Part shown: in pieces, positions 48,044 through 56,015 of the stretch
Layout: every line of letters begins with the position of its first letter
Position numbering within the stretch: position 1 is the stretch's first letter
Assembly: GCA_043720875.1 (NCBI GenBank)
Contig: JAYSRU010000196.1
Span: 1-64,000 of the forward strand
Length of the DNA: 64,000 nucleotides
Direction of reading: 5' to 3'
Origin: JAYSRU01 sp043720875
GTDB lineage: Bacteria > Bacteroidota > Bacteroidia > Flavobacteriales_D > Crocinitomicaceae
Notes under the pieces: model-generated
The model's database searches: none
Told to the model about the DNA's origin: nothing
Seen by the model: the letters and a program-made list of their open reading frames with translations, nothing else
Program-made: the position numbers and the translations under genes

Positions 48044-48817
48044 TTATTTAATATTGGTTGGGATGATACAAACCGGAATAGGTATCATTTTATGCGCATT
48101 TATTTTATTCAACTTTTTATAGGTTGCTAAAACATCTTTTTGATGACTTGACAAGATCGTTTCATCACCTCTAAATCCCATAGCCCATTCCAAATCTGGA
48201 TAGCTAGCGCCAATTTGTTCCTCGTCACTTCTACCGTCTTCCCACAATCCATCTGTCGGTTTAGCATTTTGAATGGATGCCACTACTCCAAGTTCTTTAG
48301 CTAATTCAAATACTTCGCTTTTCATTAAGTCAGCTATTGGACTTATATCAACGCCGCCATCACCATATTTAGTATAAAATCCTACACCAAAGTCTTCTAT
48401 TTTATTTCCGGTCCCTACAACCAAGCAACGATTGCTTTGACCAAGTGCATAAAGTGTTAACATGCGCAGCCTAGCACGAGTATTAGCCATCGATAAATGA
48501 TCACTTGTAGTTTGCTTTGGAAAATCATTTTCGATAGTTTCAAAAATATGCGTTAACGAAATATCTAATGTGGTGACATTTGAATATTTACCCGCCATGA
48601 ATGTCATCTGCTCTTTTGCTCGATCAAATTCAGCATGAGTCTGGCGAATCGGCATGGTAACAAGTATTACTTTCTTACCTGTTTCGGCACAAAGCATAGC
48701 CGTACATGCAGAATCTATTCCTCCAGAAATTCCTATTATAAAACCATCAAGGCTGGATGTTTCCAAGTAGGAAGCCATCCAGCCTTTGATGTAATTTTTT
48801 ACATTTAATGTATTCAC
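48044..48817 (-). CDS. nadE: NAD+ synthase, ammonia-type
   Basis: 257 residues. The PP-loop SGGIDS is at 31-36. ARLRMLTLYALGQSNRCLVVGTGNK and the FGVGFYTKYGDGGVDISPI block are NadE signatures. There is no glutaminase domain, so it uses ammonia. It amidates NaAD to NAD+. It lies 11 bases before the M48 gene and 19 bases after a barrel gene. gldB-gldC lie just beyond the divergent barrel. Confidence 0.93.
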   Translation of the reverse strand: MNTLNVKNYIKGWMASYLETSSLDGFIIGISGGIDSACTAMLCAETGKKVILVTMPIRQTHAEFDRAKEQMTFMAGKYSNVTTLDISLTHIFETIENDFPKQTTSDHLSMANTRARLRMLTLYALGQSNRCLVVGTGNKIEDFGVGFYTKYGDGGVDISPIADLMKSEVFELAKELGVVASIQNAKPTDGLWEDGRSDEEQIGASYPDLEWAMGFRGDETILSSHQKDVLATYKKLNKINAHKMIPIPVCIIPTNIK

Positions 48818-48836
48818 TTTTCGCCTAATATTGCGA

Positions 48837-49685
48837 TTAAAATAAAATAGAAACTTTAAATACTAATTGACCTTGAGTTGCTTTTGGTTGGTAGTACGTT
48901 TTAGTATTTCCGTTATTGAAAGGGTTTGACGAATTATTCATCGTGAACAAAGAGAGATTCTTTTCGTCATCTTTACCGAACAATGCTTTCCCACTGTGTA
49001 CCGGAGTCAAACCGTAGTAATAACCGATTTCTCCAATAAGTGTAGTTGAACCTGAAAAATTCCACATTGCTCCTCCAGCAATACCAATAGATGATCTAAA
49101 AACAAACAAATCTTTTGATGAAATCATTTTTGAATTTGTAAGCGGCGCTTTAGTTGGGTTAGCTCCTGAAACACCTTTTGTCCATAATTGACCTTCATCT
49201 GTTGTAGTAGATTTAAGAACAAATCCTGAACGCAATCCAAATCGTCCGAAATAACGTAATGGACCAATCTCAGCAGTTCTGAATGTTAACATAGTAGGAA
49301 TGTACAATAAAACTGGCTTTTGAGATCTATTAGTTACTTGAAACAAGGCAGCATCATTTAATGAAGAAGCTTCATCTTTTGAATAGATTTTAGAATCACC
49401 GTCATAATTGTAAAACATGGTATCGTTGTAGGTGTATTTAAATTTTTCGAATTCAAACTCTAAACCCGTTAACAAACTAATTGTTGGCGTTATATTCCAT
49501 TGTAAATTCATTCCAATCATAAGGTCTGAACCTGCACCATCTCTATTTAATGTTTTTGATCCAACTTTATTAAAATTCATACCGGCGCTTGTTGCAATAC
49601 CCATTTGAAACTTGTGATCTCCATCTTGTGCAATTGAAGTAAATGAGATGGATGCAGCCGTTAGTAGTGTAAATAATTTTTTCAT
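48837..49685 (-). CDS. Outer-membrane beta-barrel (porin family) protein
   Basis: 282 residues. Signal peptide MKKLFTLLTAASISFTSIAQ; strands such as MNLQWNITPTISLLTGLEFEF, RYFGRFGLRSGFVL and TTLIGEIGYYYGL are followed by a C-terminal QGQLVFKVSILF ending in Phe, the usual signal for barrel insertion. Unlike a transport porin it is small. It is divergent from gldB (which starts at 49782) and upstream of nadE in the same run. Confidence 0.8.
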   Translation of the reverse strand: MKKLFTLLTAASISFTSIAQDGDHKFQMGIATSAGMNFNKVGSKTLNRDGAGSDLMIGMNLQWNITPTISLLTGLEFEFEKFKYTYNDTMFYNYDGDSKIYSKDEASSLNDAALFQVTNRSQKPVLLYIPTMLTFRTAEIGPLRYFGRFGLRSGFVLKSTTTDEGQLWTKGVSGANPTKAPLTNSKMISSKDLFVFRSSIGIAGGAMWNFSGSTTLIGEIGYYYGLTPVHSGKALFGKDDEKNLSLFTMNNSSNPFNNGNTKTYYQPKATQGQLVFKVSILF

Positions 49686-49781
49686 TCTTTTGTGATTATT
49701 TTAGATTTAACTTTCTTTTTATTTGTACTTTCATTAAGAACAGTACTTTTACAATGCAATTATAACAAATATGCTGTAAAT

Positions 49782-50792
49782 ATGCCCCATAGAATTGTCT
49801 TTTTAACCATTTTTTTATTCACACTACTTGTTTCGTGTAAGTCAGATCGATTCAAAGAGGTTCCGTCGAATAAAATTCCTGAGATTACATATCTTAACTT
49901 GGCGAAAGAATTACGCGGGTTGGATTCAACACAATACAATTATTTTGATGCTGCTGAATCAGAGAAATACGGTGAGTCTTATGCTTATTTTATTGGCTAT
50001 TGTCTAAAAATTGGCAATCCAGGTGATTCGCTCAACAAAAACGGCTTAGCAACATTTTACCGTGATCCATATATCAAGAGATTGGAGAAACATTTAGCGA
50101 ACAATTTTGATAATACAAAGAAAATAGAAGACAAGTTAAATTTGGATTTTCAACGCTTAAACTTTTATGCACCAAGTTATAAAATTCCAAAGAAAATAAC
50201 TTTTCTGAATTCGCTCTTCACATCAAGTGTAAATTCTATGGAAACTGACATCGCTGTTGGTATTGAACGTTATTTGGGCCCTGAATATGATGTCATAAAA
50301 GAGCTGCCTGATGAGCAGTTTTTTACTTGGATAAAAGTAAAAATGCGCCCTGAGTTTATGGAACGTGACATACTAATTTCATGGATTCAAACGCACTTAG
50401 TACCTCAAAACAACACGAATACAGCCGAAGCGATTGTGAATTGGGGTAAAACATTATTTATTGCTGAAGTTGCACTGCAAGCCAACAAGCAATCCACGCT
50501 GTTACGTTACTCGGATAAGGAATTCGCTTGGGCAACTGAAAGGGAAATGTCATTTTGGAAATACTTAATCAACGAAAATATTCTTTTCAGTAAAAGTGAG
50601 AGAGATATTCAAAATCTGTTAGTTGACGCACCATTTACCATTGGTTTACCTGAAAAAGGTGCAGACCGAATGGGCCAATTTTTGGGTTGGAAAATAGTTC
50701 ATGCTTTTATGAATGAAAACGAAGCAGTATCTTTACAACAATTAATCGAAACACCATACACTAAAGTATTACAAGCATACAAGCCAAAATAA
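49782..50792 (+). CDS. gldB: Gliding motility lipoprotein GldB
   Basis: 336 residues from MPHRIVFLTIFLFTLLVSCKSD; the lipobox LVSC fixes the start, and a 30-codon upstream extension is discarded. The GldB-specific blocks are YAYFIGYCLKIGNPGD, IGIERYLGPEYDVIKELP and a C-terminal RMGQFLGWKIVHAF. GldB is a lipoprotein needed for gliding in Flavobacterium and present in many Bacteroidota, motile or not. gldC starts on the last base of its stop. Confidence 0.87.
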   Translation: MPHRIVFLTIFLFTLLVSCKSDRFKEVPSNKIPEITYLNLAKELRGLDSTQYNYFDAAESEKYGESYAYFIGYCLKIGNPGDSLNKNGLATFYRDPYIKRLEKHLANNFDNTKKIEDKLNLDFQRLNFYAPSYKIPKKITFLNSLFTSSVNSMETDIAVGIERYLGPEYDVIKELPDEQFFTWIKVKMRPEFMERDILISWIQTHLVPQNNTNTAEAIVNWGKTLFIAEVALQANKQSTLLRYSDKEFAWATEREMSFWKYLINENILFSKSERDIQNLLVDAPFTIGLPEKGADRMGQFLGWKIVHAFMNENEAVSLQQLIETPYTKVLQAYKPK

Positions 50793-51136
50793 TGAGCGAT
50801 CAAATAGTAAAAACATCAGAAATAAACATCAAAGTTGGAGTAAATGAGAACAATGTACCAATTGGAATTCATTGGACGGCAGAAGATGGGAATGTAACGA
50901 AATCACCTGCGAAGGCCATGATGTTGGCCATTTGGGATGAAGGAAGTAAGAATACGATGAAAATTGATCTCTGGACGAAAGAAATGAGTGTTGAGGAGAT
51001 GAAACAATTTTTTCACCAAACTTTAGTAACAATGGCTGATTCTTTTGAAAGAGCTACGGGTGAAACGAATATTTCAGAAGATTTGCGAGATTATTGTCTA
51101 CATTTTGCAACTAAAATGAATATTCTACCCGAATAA
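50792..51136 (+). CDS. gldC: Gliding motility protein GldC
   Basis: 114 residues, cytosolic. The sequence KTSEINIKVGVNENNVPIG followed by AEDG, KAMMLAIWDEG and TMKIDLWTKEMSVEEMKQFF is the GldC family. The start shares its A with the last base of the gldB stop, so translation is coupled. GldC is small and of unknown chemistry; it improves gliding when present. Convergent with the ZIP transporter gene. Confidence 0.87.
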   Translation: MSDQIVKTSEINIKVGVNENNVPIGIHWTAEDGNVTKSPAKAMMLAIWDEGSKNTMKIDLWTKEMSVEEMKQFFHQTLVTMADSFERATGETNISEDLRDYCLHFATKMNILPE

Positions 51137-51148
51137 TTAGAAACGGTT

Positions 51149-51898
51149 TTAAAGGATACTGGCCAAAGCACCTCCGCAAAGTATCAAACTCAGCTTTGCT
51201 AAATTATATTTGTGATTTTCGCCGGATTCAAAAATAATTGTAGTAGAAATATGTAAAAACATTCCTACTACTATCGCTAACAGATAAGTCAAAATTGTTT
51301 CATTTGGAGTAATGTACATACCTAAAATTACGCCTGCTGGGGTCATACATCCGAAGATCATTAACCAAAACCATTGTTGCTTTTTGCTCAAGCCCTTGGA
51401 TATGAATACCGTCATTAAGGCAATTGCAACAGGAATTTGATGTAAAATAATCCCTAGCAAGAGGGAATTATCGTTACCGTGACCATGGTCATGCGAACTC
51501 ATTGTAATCCCGGTTAATGTGCCATAAACAGGAATTCCTTCAATAATAGAATGCAAACTAAGTGAGGCAAGTAACATGAACGGTATTTTGACTGTATGCG
51601 TATGCGTATGTCCGTGATCGTGTGAATGTACATGCCCGTGTTCAACTCCCTCAGAGAAATATTCAAGCAATAGCTGAATTAAAAATCCTATGAGAATAAA
51701 CAATCCGATATTATCACTTGAATGATGATAGAGTTCAGGAATGAAATGCATAAAGGCTATGGACAATAAAAATCCCCCGCTAAATGCAAGTAGAAACTTA
51801 ACGAGATATTTTCCATTTTTTTGAGAAACGAGTGACACGAAACCACCACCAATTACTACAGAAATAAGCAAACTAAGTATTATGAATAAAATTTCCAT
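51149..51898 (-). CDS. ZIP family metal transporter
   Basis: 249 residues, about eight membrane segments. A His-rich loop (HGHVHSHDHGHTHTHT) lies after segment three. The metal sites HSIIEGIP and HQIPVAIAL lie in later segments, the ZIP pattern. It imports or releases zinc or iron; the direction is not decided by sequence. It overlaps the methyltransferase gene by one base. Confidence 0.88.
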   Translation of the reverse strand: MEILFIILSLLISVVIGGGFVSLVSQKNGKYLVKFLLAFSGGFLLSIAFMHFIPELYHHSSDNIGLFILIGFLIQLLLEYFSEGVEHGHVHSHDHGHTHTHTVKIPFMLLASLSLHSIIEGIPVYGTLTGITMSSHDHGHGNDNSLLLGIILHQIPVAIALMTVFISKGLSKKQQWFWLMIFGCMTPAGVILGMYITPNETILTYLLAIVVGMFLHISTTIIFESGENHKYNLAKLSLILCGGALASIL

Positions 51899-52653
51899 TA
51901 ATTTTTTTGGGCTATCATGATTAAACGATCCGAAGATGCAGGGTTGAATTCACTTAGGTTAAAGTCGCCAAAGGTATCTAATATTCTTAGATTAACTAAA
52001 TTTAAGAGGCGTTCAAAGTCTTCTTTTCTAAACAATTGTACTTGTTCACGGTAATGTAGCGTTTCAGTAGCCTTTTTTGGGTGAACGATTATTTCTTTAT
52101 ACACATGGGTTGAAGTCACACTTCGTTTAATGTTAAACGTTGCATCGTCTTTCGCAACTGTTTCATAAGGAACTAAATTTGCAATCACTTTTTGGGCATT
52201 AAAAAAGTCAATGACAACTATACCTTTTGGCAATAACATGGTAGTAATGCTTTGTAACATTTTAAGGTTGTCTGCTTCAATGTCAAAATATCCAAATGAG
52301 GTGAATAGATTAAAAATAACATCGTAATGATTCGACTTATAGACTTCTCTCATGTCATGGACGTCAAAATGAAGGTTGCTATGATGTACTGAAGAAAGTT
52401 TAGCTGAGGCAATACTTTGCGGCGCTAAATCAACACCAGTTACATCAAAATCATGTCGTGCCATAGTTATCGCATGACGTCCTTTTCCGCAGGCCAAATC
52501 CAATAATTTACTTTGAGATTTGAGTTTCAAATGCTTTAATAAATTTTCAATGAAATGTTCTGCCTCACTATCATTCCTATTATCGTATAATTGATGATAA
52601 AATGGAGAATCAAACCAACTAGAGAACCAATCTTTTGAAATGTTTTCGCTCAT
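51898..52653 (-). CDS. Class I SAM-dependent methyltransferase
   Basis: 251 residues. Motif I is LLDLACGKGRHAITMARHDFDVTGVDLA, with SIASAK and VIFNLFTSFGYF next. A C-terminal extension (about 170-250) with VTSTHVYKEIIVHP is shared with small-molecule-type enzymes of unknown substrate. The gene is cotranscribed with a ZIP transporter, sharing one base. Not enough to name a substrate. Confidence 0.83.
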   Translation of the reverse strand: MSENISKDWFSSWFDSPFYHQLYDNRNDSEAEHFIENLLKHLKLKSQSKLLDLACGKGRHAITMARHDFDVTGVDLAPQSIASAKLSSVHHSNLHFDVHDMREVYKSNHYDVIFNLFTSFGYFDIEADNLKMLQSITTMLLPKGIVVIDFFNAQKVIANLVPYETVAKDDATFNIKRSVTSTHVYKEIIVHPKKATETLHYREQVQLFRKEDFERLLNLVNLRILDTFGDFNLSEFNPASSDRLIMIAQKN

Positions 52654-52758
52654 GCGGTAAAATTATAAAATTAAACAATACAGTTGCTTTTTAGTTCAAC
52701 CATATGAAGTGGTTTTGAAATAATTAACTTAAAAAATCGTATTTTTTCTATTTTCTTT

Positions 52759-52766
52759 TATATTTG
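52759..52766 (+). promoter_or_regulatory. -7 box of siaB
   Basis: TATATTTG, an exact TAnnTTTG box, 16 bases before the siaB start codon. No TTG at the usual spacing. Confidence 0.55.
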
Positions 52767-52782
52767 TACAACTTATACCACG

Positions 52783-53340
52783 ATGTCGCTAAAAGAAATT
52801 TACAATTTGTACAAAACCATGGAGGAAGAAAATATTCTTATTTCTTTCAAAGGGGTTGTGACGTCTGAGCTTTTGTCTTCCGTTTTACAAATCATGGAAG
52901 CGAAAATGGACTCTTTGGAGGAAAGTCCAAAGACAAAGAAAAAAGTTTTTAACGTATTGGTAGAATGTCTTCAAAATCTATATCATCACATTGATCCGCT
53001 AGAAGATGCAAATCGTGAGTTTGATATGTTGGAGTCCAAGTCAGCACTTTTTATGATTGTAAAGACGGACGATGCCTTCCTTATTAGAACTGGAAATTAC
53101 ATTAAAACAGAAGCTAGCATTGAATTAGGCAGACGTTTAGATTTAATCAATAGCAAGGATAAAGATGAATTGCGTGAAATGTATCAACAAGTACTAAATA
53201 ACGGACACATTTCAAGTAAAGGTACCGCAGGTCTCGGAATGATTGATATTGCAAGAAAATCGGGAAACAAATTAGATTACGAGTTTCTGAAAATTAACGA
53301 TACAGACACGTTCTTCTGTCTGAATGTAACAGTGAATTAA
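52783..53340 (+). CDS. SiaB-like protein kinase
   Basis: 185 residues, a single GHKL-like kinase domain: the N box is FNVLVECLQNLYHH, and the Gly-rich end SSKGTAGLGMIDIARKSG closes the ATP lid. In Pseudomonas aeruginosa SiaB phosphorylates SiaC. The siaC-like gene follows after 14 bases. This supports a working kinase/substrate pair. No diguanylate cyclase (SiaD) follows; coaE is next. Confidence 0.85.
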   Translation: MSLKEIYNLYKTMEEENILISFKGVVTSELLSSVLQIMEAKMDSLEESPKTKKKVFNVLVECLQNLYHHIDPLEDANREFDMLESKSALFMIVKTDDAFLIRTGNYIKTEASIELGRRLDLINSKDKDELREMYQQVLNNGHISSKGTAGLGMIDIARKSGNKLDYEFLKINDTDTFFCLNVTVN

Positions 53341-53354
53341 TAAATAAAAATATC

Positions 53355-53741
53355 ATGCAAAATTTAACGCTAGACGGATCTGCAAAAACACCGACAGTTA
53401 GTTTTGATGCACTTAGTGGTGTATTGGAAATAAAAGGCCGTTGTATCCCTGAAAACTCGATTGAATTTTACAAACCTTTAAATGACTGGTTAGATAATTA
53501 CGGGTCGGCACCTAAAAGCGCGACGAGTGTTGATGTAAAATTAGAGTATTTTAATACTTCTTCTTCGAAATGTATCCTGGATTTTTTCAAAAAATTGGAA
53601 GGTCTTAATGGAAAAAATACGGATGTTCAAGTAAATTGGTATTTTGAGCAAGACGATGAAGACATGGAAGAAGCTGGTCAGGATTATAAAGCAATCTTAT
53701 CAATTCCTTTCAATATTATTGAAGTAGAGGAGATTAATTAA
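53355..53741 (+). CDS. SiaC family regulatory phosphoprotein (DUF1987)
   Basis: 128 residues. DUF1987 blocks are KTPTVSFDALSGVLEIKGR, IEFYKPLNDWLDNY and LEYFNTSSSKCILDFFKKLE. Thr68 in FNTSS falls at the residue number reported as the SiaB phosphosite in P. aeruginosa SiaC. In that system dephosphorylated SiaC activates the cyclase SiaD. Here the cyclase is missing, so another partner must be read. Cotranscribed with siaB. Confidence 0.88.
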   Translation: MQNLTLDGSAKTPTVSFDALSGVLEIKGRCIPENSIEFYKPLNDWLDNYGSAPKSATSVDVKLEYFNTSSSKCILDFFKKLEGLNGKNTDVQVNWYFEQDDEDMEEAGQDYKAILSIPFNIIEVEEIN

Positions 53742-53761
53742 TATAAATAATCAATTTTAAG

Positions 53762-54349
53762 TTGATCCGAATCGGGGTTACTGGTGGTATTGGAGTAGGT
53801 AAATCTATAATTTGCCAAATACTCTCCTCCATGAGTTATCCCGTTTTTTATTCAGATAGCAGCGCTAAACGATTATTATCAACTGATATCGAACTTATTG
53901 CCGCAGTAAAGAGTCTGTTTGGTGAAGCTGCATATGTCGGAAATGTAATGAATAGAGGATTCATTGCTGCACAACTTTTTTCTGATGAAGAAAAAAAACA
54001 AAAAATGAATGCACTTGTACATCCTAAAGTAAAGGCTGAATTTGAAACGTTTTGTAAGATAAATTCAAGTGATTTGATTTTTAATGAAGCTGCTCTTTTG
54101 TTTGAAACAGGTTCCTATATTGATTTTACCGCAACTATTTTGGTTACCGCTCCGTTGGATTTAAGAATTTCTAGAACTATTCAGCGAGATAACTGTACTA
54201 GGGAGCAAGTTTTAGCTCGGATTGATAATCAGTGGACGGATGAGCATAAGAAACAATTTGCAAGTTTCGAATTGGTAAATGATAATAAACACTTGGTTGT
54301 TCCCCAATTAGAAGCTATACTTGAGAGATTAAAAGAAATTACCGACTAA
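53762..54349 (+). CDS. coaE: Dephospho-CoA kinase
   Basis: 195 residues with a TTG start (codon 1). The P-loop is GVTGGIGVGKS; VFYSDSSAKRLLS, LIFNEAALLFETG and TAPLDLRISRTIQRD follow the CoaE pattern. It phosphorylates dephospho-CoA in the last step of CoA synthesis. The gene lies 20 bases after siaC. No conserved earlier start is available, so TTG is accepted. Confidence 0.88.
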   Translation: MIRIGVTGGIGVGKSIICQILSSMSYPVFYSDSSAKRLLSTDIELIAAVKSLFGEAAYVGNVMNRGFIAAQLFSDEEKKQKMNALVHPKVKAEFETFCKINSSDLIFNEAALLFETGSYIDFTATILVTAPLDLRISRTIQRDNCTREQVLARIDNQWTDEHKKQFASFELVNDNKHLVVPQLEAILERLKEITD

Positions 54350-54391
54350 ATTCAACAGTATCATTAAAGTATTAAGCTTAATTTATAGATT

Positions 54392-55246
54392 ATGAAATCG
54401 CTTAGTTTGTTTTTACTTATATATATTGGTGTGCTTAACAATGCATTTTCCCAAAAAATTATCGATAAGGTGAATGAATTGTGTTTAGTGGTTGATCAAA
54501 ATAAGGATGAAAAACAAATTGTTAAAGACTTATTAAAAGCAACAAAGAAGAATGAAGTCGCGGAAAAAATAGAACTATACAACGCACTTATCCGTCATGC
54601 ATACCTCAAGAAAAAATTTAGCGTCACGTATGATTTGTACATTAAGTGCATTCGACTAGGCAGAACTGAATCAACCTTATTGGAAGAACCAAGTGCATTA
54701 TATTTTCTAGAAAATACTCCGAAAAAATATATTCGGTTAGAGCAGGAAGTGGACAGTATGTTTCTTGTGAACTGCCAAAGAAATTGGAAAAACGCCAATT
54801 TGGAAGTGGCATTCACCTTAAGAAGAATGATTCGAATTGATCAGCGTTTAAAAAATGCTGCGATACAAGAGAAGGATACCGTAATTCAAAAAGTATTATG
54901 GAAGGATATAAGAGTTAATGATGCGTGTAACGAGGTAATGTTGAAAACAATTTTTGAAGATTATGGTTATCCTGGAAATTCAATTGTAGGAACGGAGTCG
55001 GCTACAGCTGCAGTATTGTTTTTACATATGTCCAGTAGTTTTCAAGTTAAATACATCAATCTCCTGCAAAAAGCGGTTTCAGAAAGAGAGCTAAATTTTG
55101 ATATGAAATTTGCCGTAGATAAAGTATTAAGTAAGTTGTACAAAAAATCGATGTACGGAAATTGGCTAAATCAAGCAACGCTTATCACTGATCCCGCAGA
55201 AATAAAAAAGTACAATGAGCTGCTTAACTTGGATTACATCGAATAA
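54392..55246 (+). CDS. Secreted DUF6624-like protein
   Basis: 284 residues. Signal peptide MKSLSLFLLIYIGVLNNAFSQ; helical mature part. The block IRIDQRLKN, then DYGYPGNSIVGTESATAA, VLFLHMSSSFQVKY resembles DUF6624. It is a distant relative of 6356..7213 by the same block order. Unknown function. It stands alone after coaE. Confidence 0.65.
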   Translation: MKSLSLFLLIYIGVLNNAFSQKIIDKVNELCLVVDQNKDEKQIVKDLLKATKKNEVAEKIELYNALIRHAYLKKKFSVTYDLYIKCIRLGRTESTLLEEPSALYFLENTPKKYIRLEQEVDSMFLVNCQRNWKNANLEVAFTLRRMIRIDQRLKNAAIQEKDTVIQKVLWKDIRVNDACNEVMLKTIFEDYGYPGNSIVGTESATAAVLFLHMSSSFQVKYINLLQKAVSERELNFDMKFAVDKVLSKLYKKSMYGNWLNQATLITDPAEIKKYNELLNLDYIE

Positions 55247-55262
55247 TCAAACGGCAAAATGG

Positions 55263-55910
55263 TTACATTTCTTCGAATGAATCAAACTTGTCATTTCGAT
55301 TTTCTTGTTGTTCTGTATGGTTCACAATATTACCTTGCTTAGTCAAAAGGGATTTAAATAGTGCGGGTAAACCGCCCACCATGAAAATAAACATAAACGC
55401 TCCAACAAATTTAAAAATCCATCCAAAAACCGGCGCGTTATCTATTCCAATAATACTTGAATAAAACCATTTACTGGCTCCGTTCAACGCAAAACTACTG
55501 TTGAAACTGAGAAATACAAAAAATGCAATTGAACCTAACATTATTAATATTTCTGAAGGAAAATGATAATTGACAGTAAATGGTTTTTTACCTTGGAATG
55601 ATAATTTGAAGATTTGAGTTGAAAATCGCCTTCCTTGGAATTGATTCAAGAAATAAACACTGATAAATATTCCTGAAGCCCACATAGCAGTTGCTCTATT
55701 TTCTTGGCTTACTTTGTCCCAAAAGAGCATTACTACATCAATAAGAAGAATATAGGAAATCAGAATTATACTATAACTTTCCGCAACACTGCGCTGAGAA
55801 CTTAAGCGAACAAGTGAGTAAAGAAATTTCACAATTCCCCATAAAAAACCGAATGTTACAAGAATCAAAGAAAGTTGAAACAAGTATTGAACTAAAAAAT
55901 CTAAATTCAT
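55263..55910 (-). CDS. Membrane protein of unknown function
   Basis: 215 residues from MNLDFLVQYLFQ; two codons upstream another Met overlaps the -7 box, so it is not on the mRNA. About five membrane segments, an acidic soluble tail (TEQQENRNDKFDSFEEM). I do not recognise the family. An exact -7 box (55914..55921) sits three bases from the start, so the mRNA should be leaderless. Confidence 0.65.
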   Translation of the reverse strand: MNLDFLVQYLFQLSLILVTFGFLWGIVKFLYSLVRLSSQRSVAESYSIILISYILLIDVVMLFWDKVSQENRATAMWASGIFISVYFLNQFQGRRFSTQIFKLSFQGKKPFTVNYHFPSEILIMLGSIAFFVFLSFNSSFALNGASKWFYSSIIGIDNAPVFGWIFKFVGAFMFIFMVGGLPALFKSLLTKQGNIVNHTEQQENRNDKFDSFEEM

Positions 55911-55913
55911 ACA

Positions 55914-55921
55914 CAAATGTA
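55914..55921 (-). promoter_or_regulatory. -7 box three bases from a start codon
   Basis: The minus strand reads TACATTTG, exact match, directly upstream of the membrane protein start at 55910. Confidence 0.5.
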
Positions 55922-55966
55922 ACGGAATAATTTAAGTGAAATCACGATTAACTAAAATAGACGGAT

Positions 55967-55974
55967 TATATTTG
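55967..55974 (+). promoter_or_regulatory. -7 box of the S46 peptidase gene
   Basis: TATATTTG, exact match, 41 bases before the start codon at 56016. No TTG at the usual spacing. Confidence 0.5.
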
Positions 55975-56015
55975 TCACGCTTTAAAGCATAAATACTTTA
56001 CCCAAAAATAATCTC

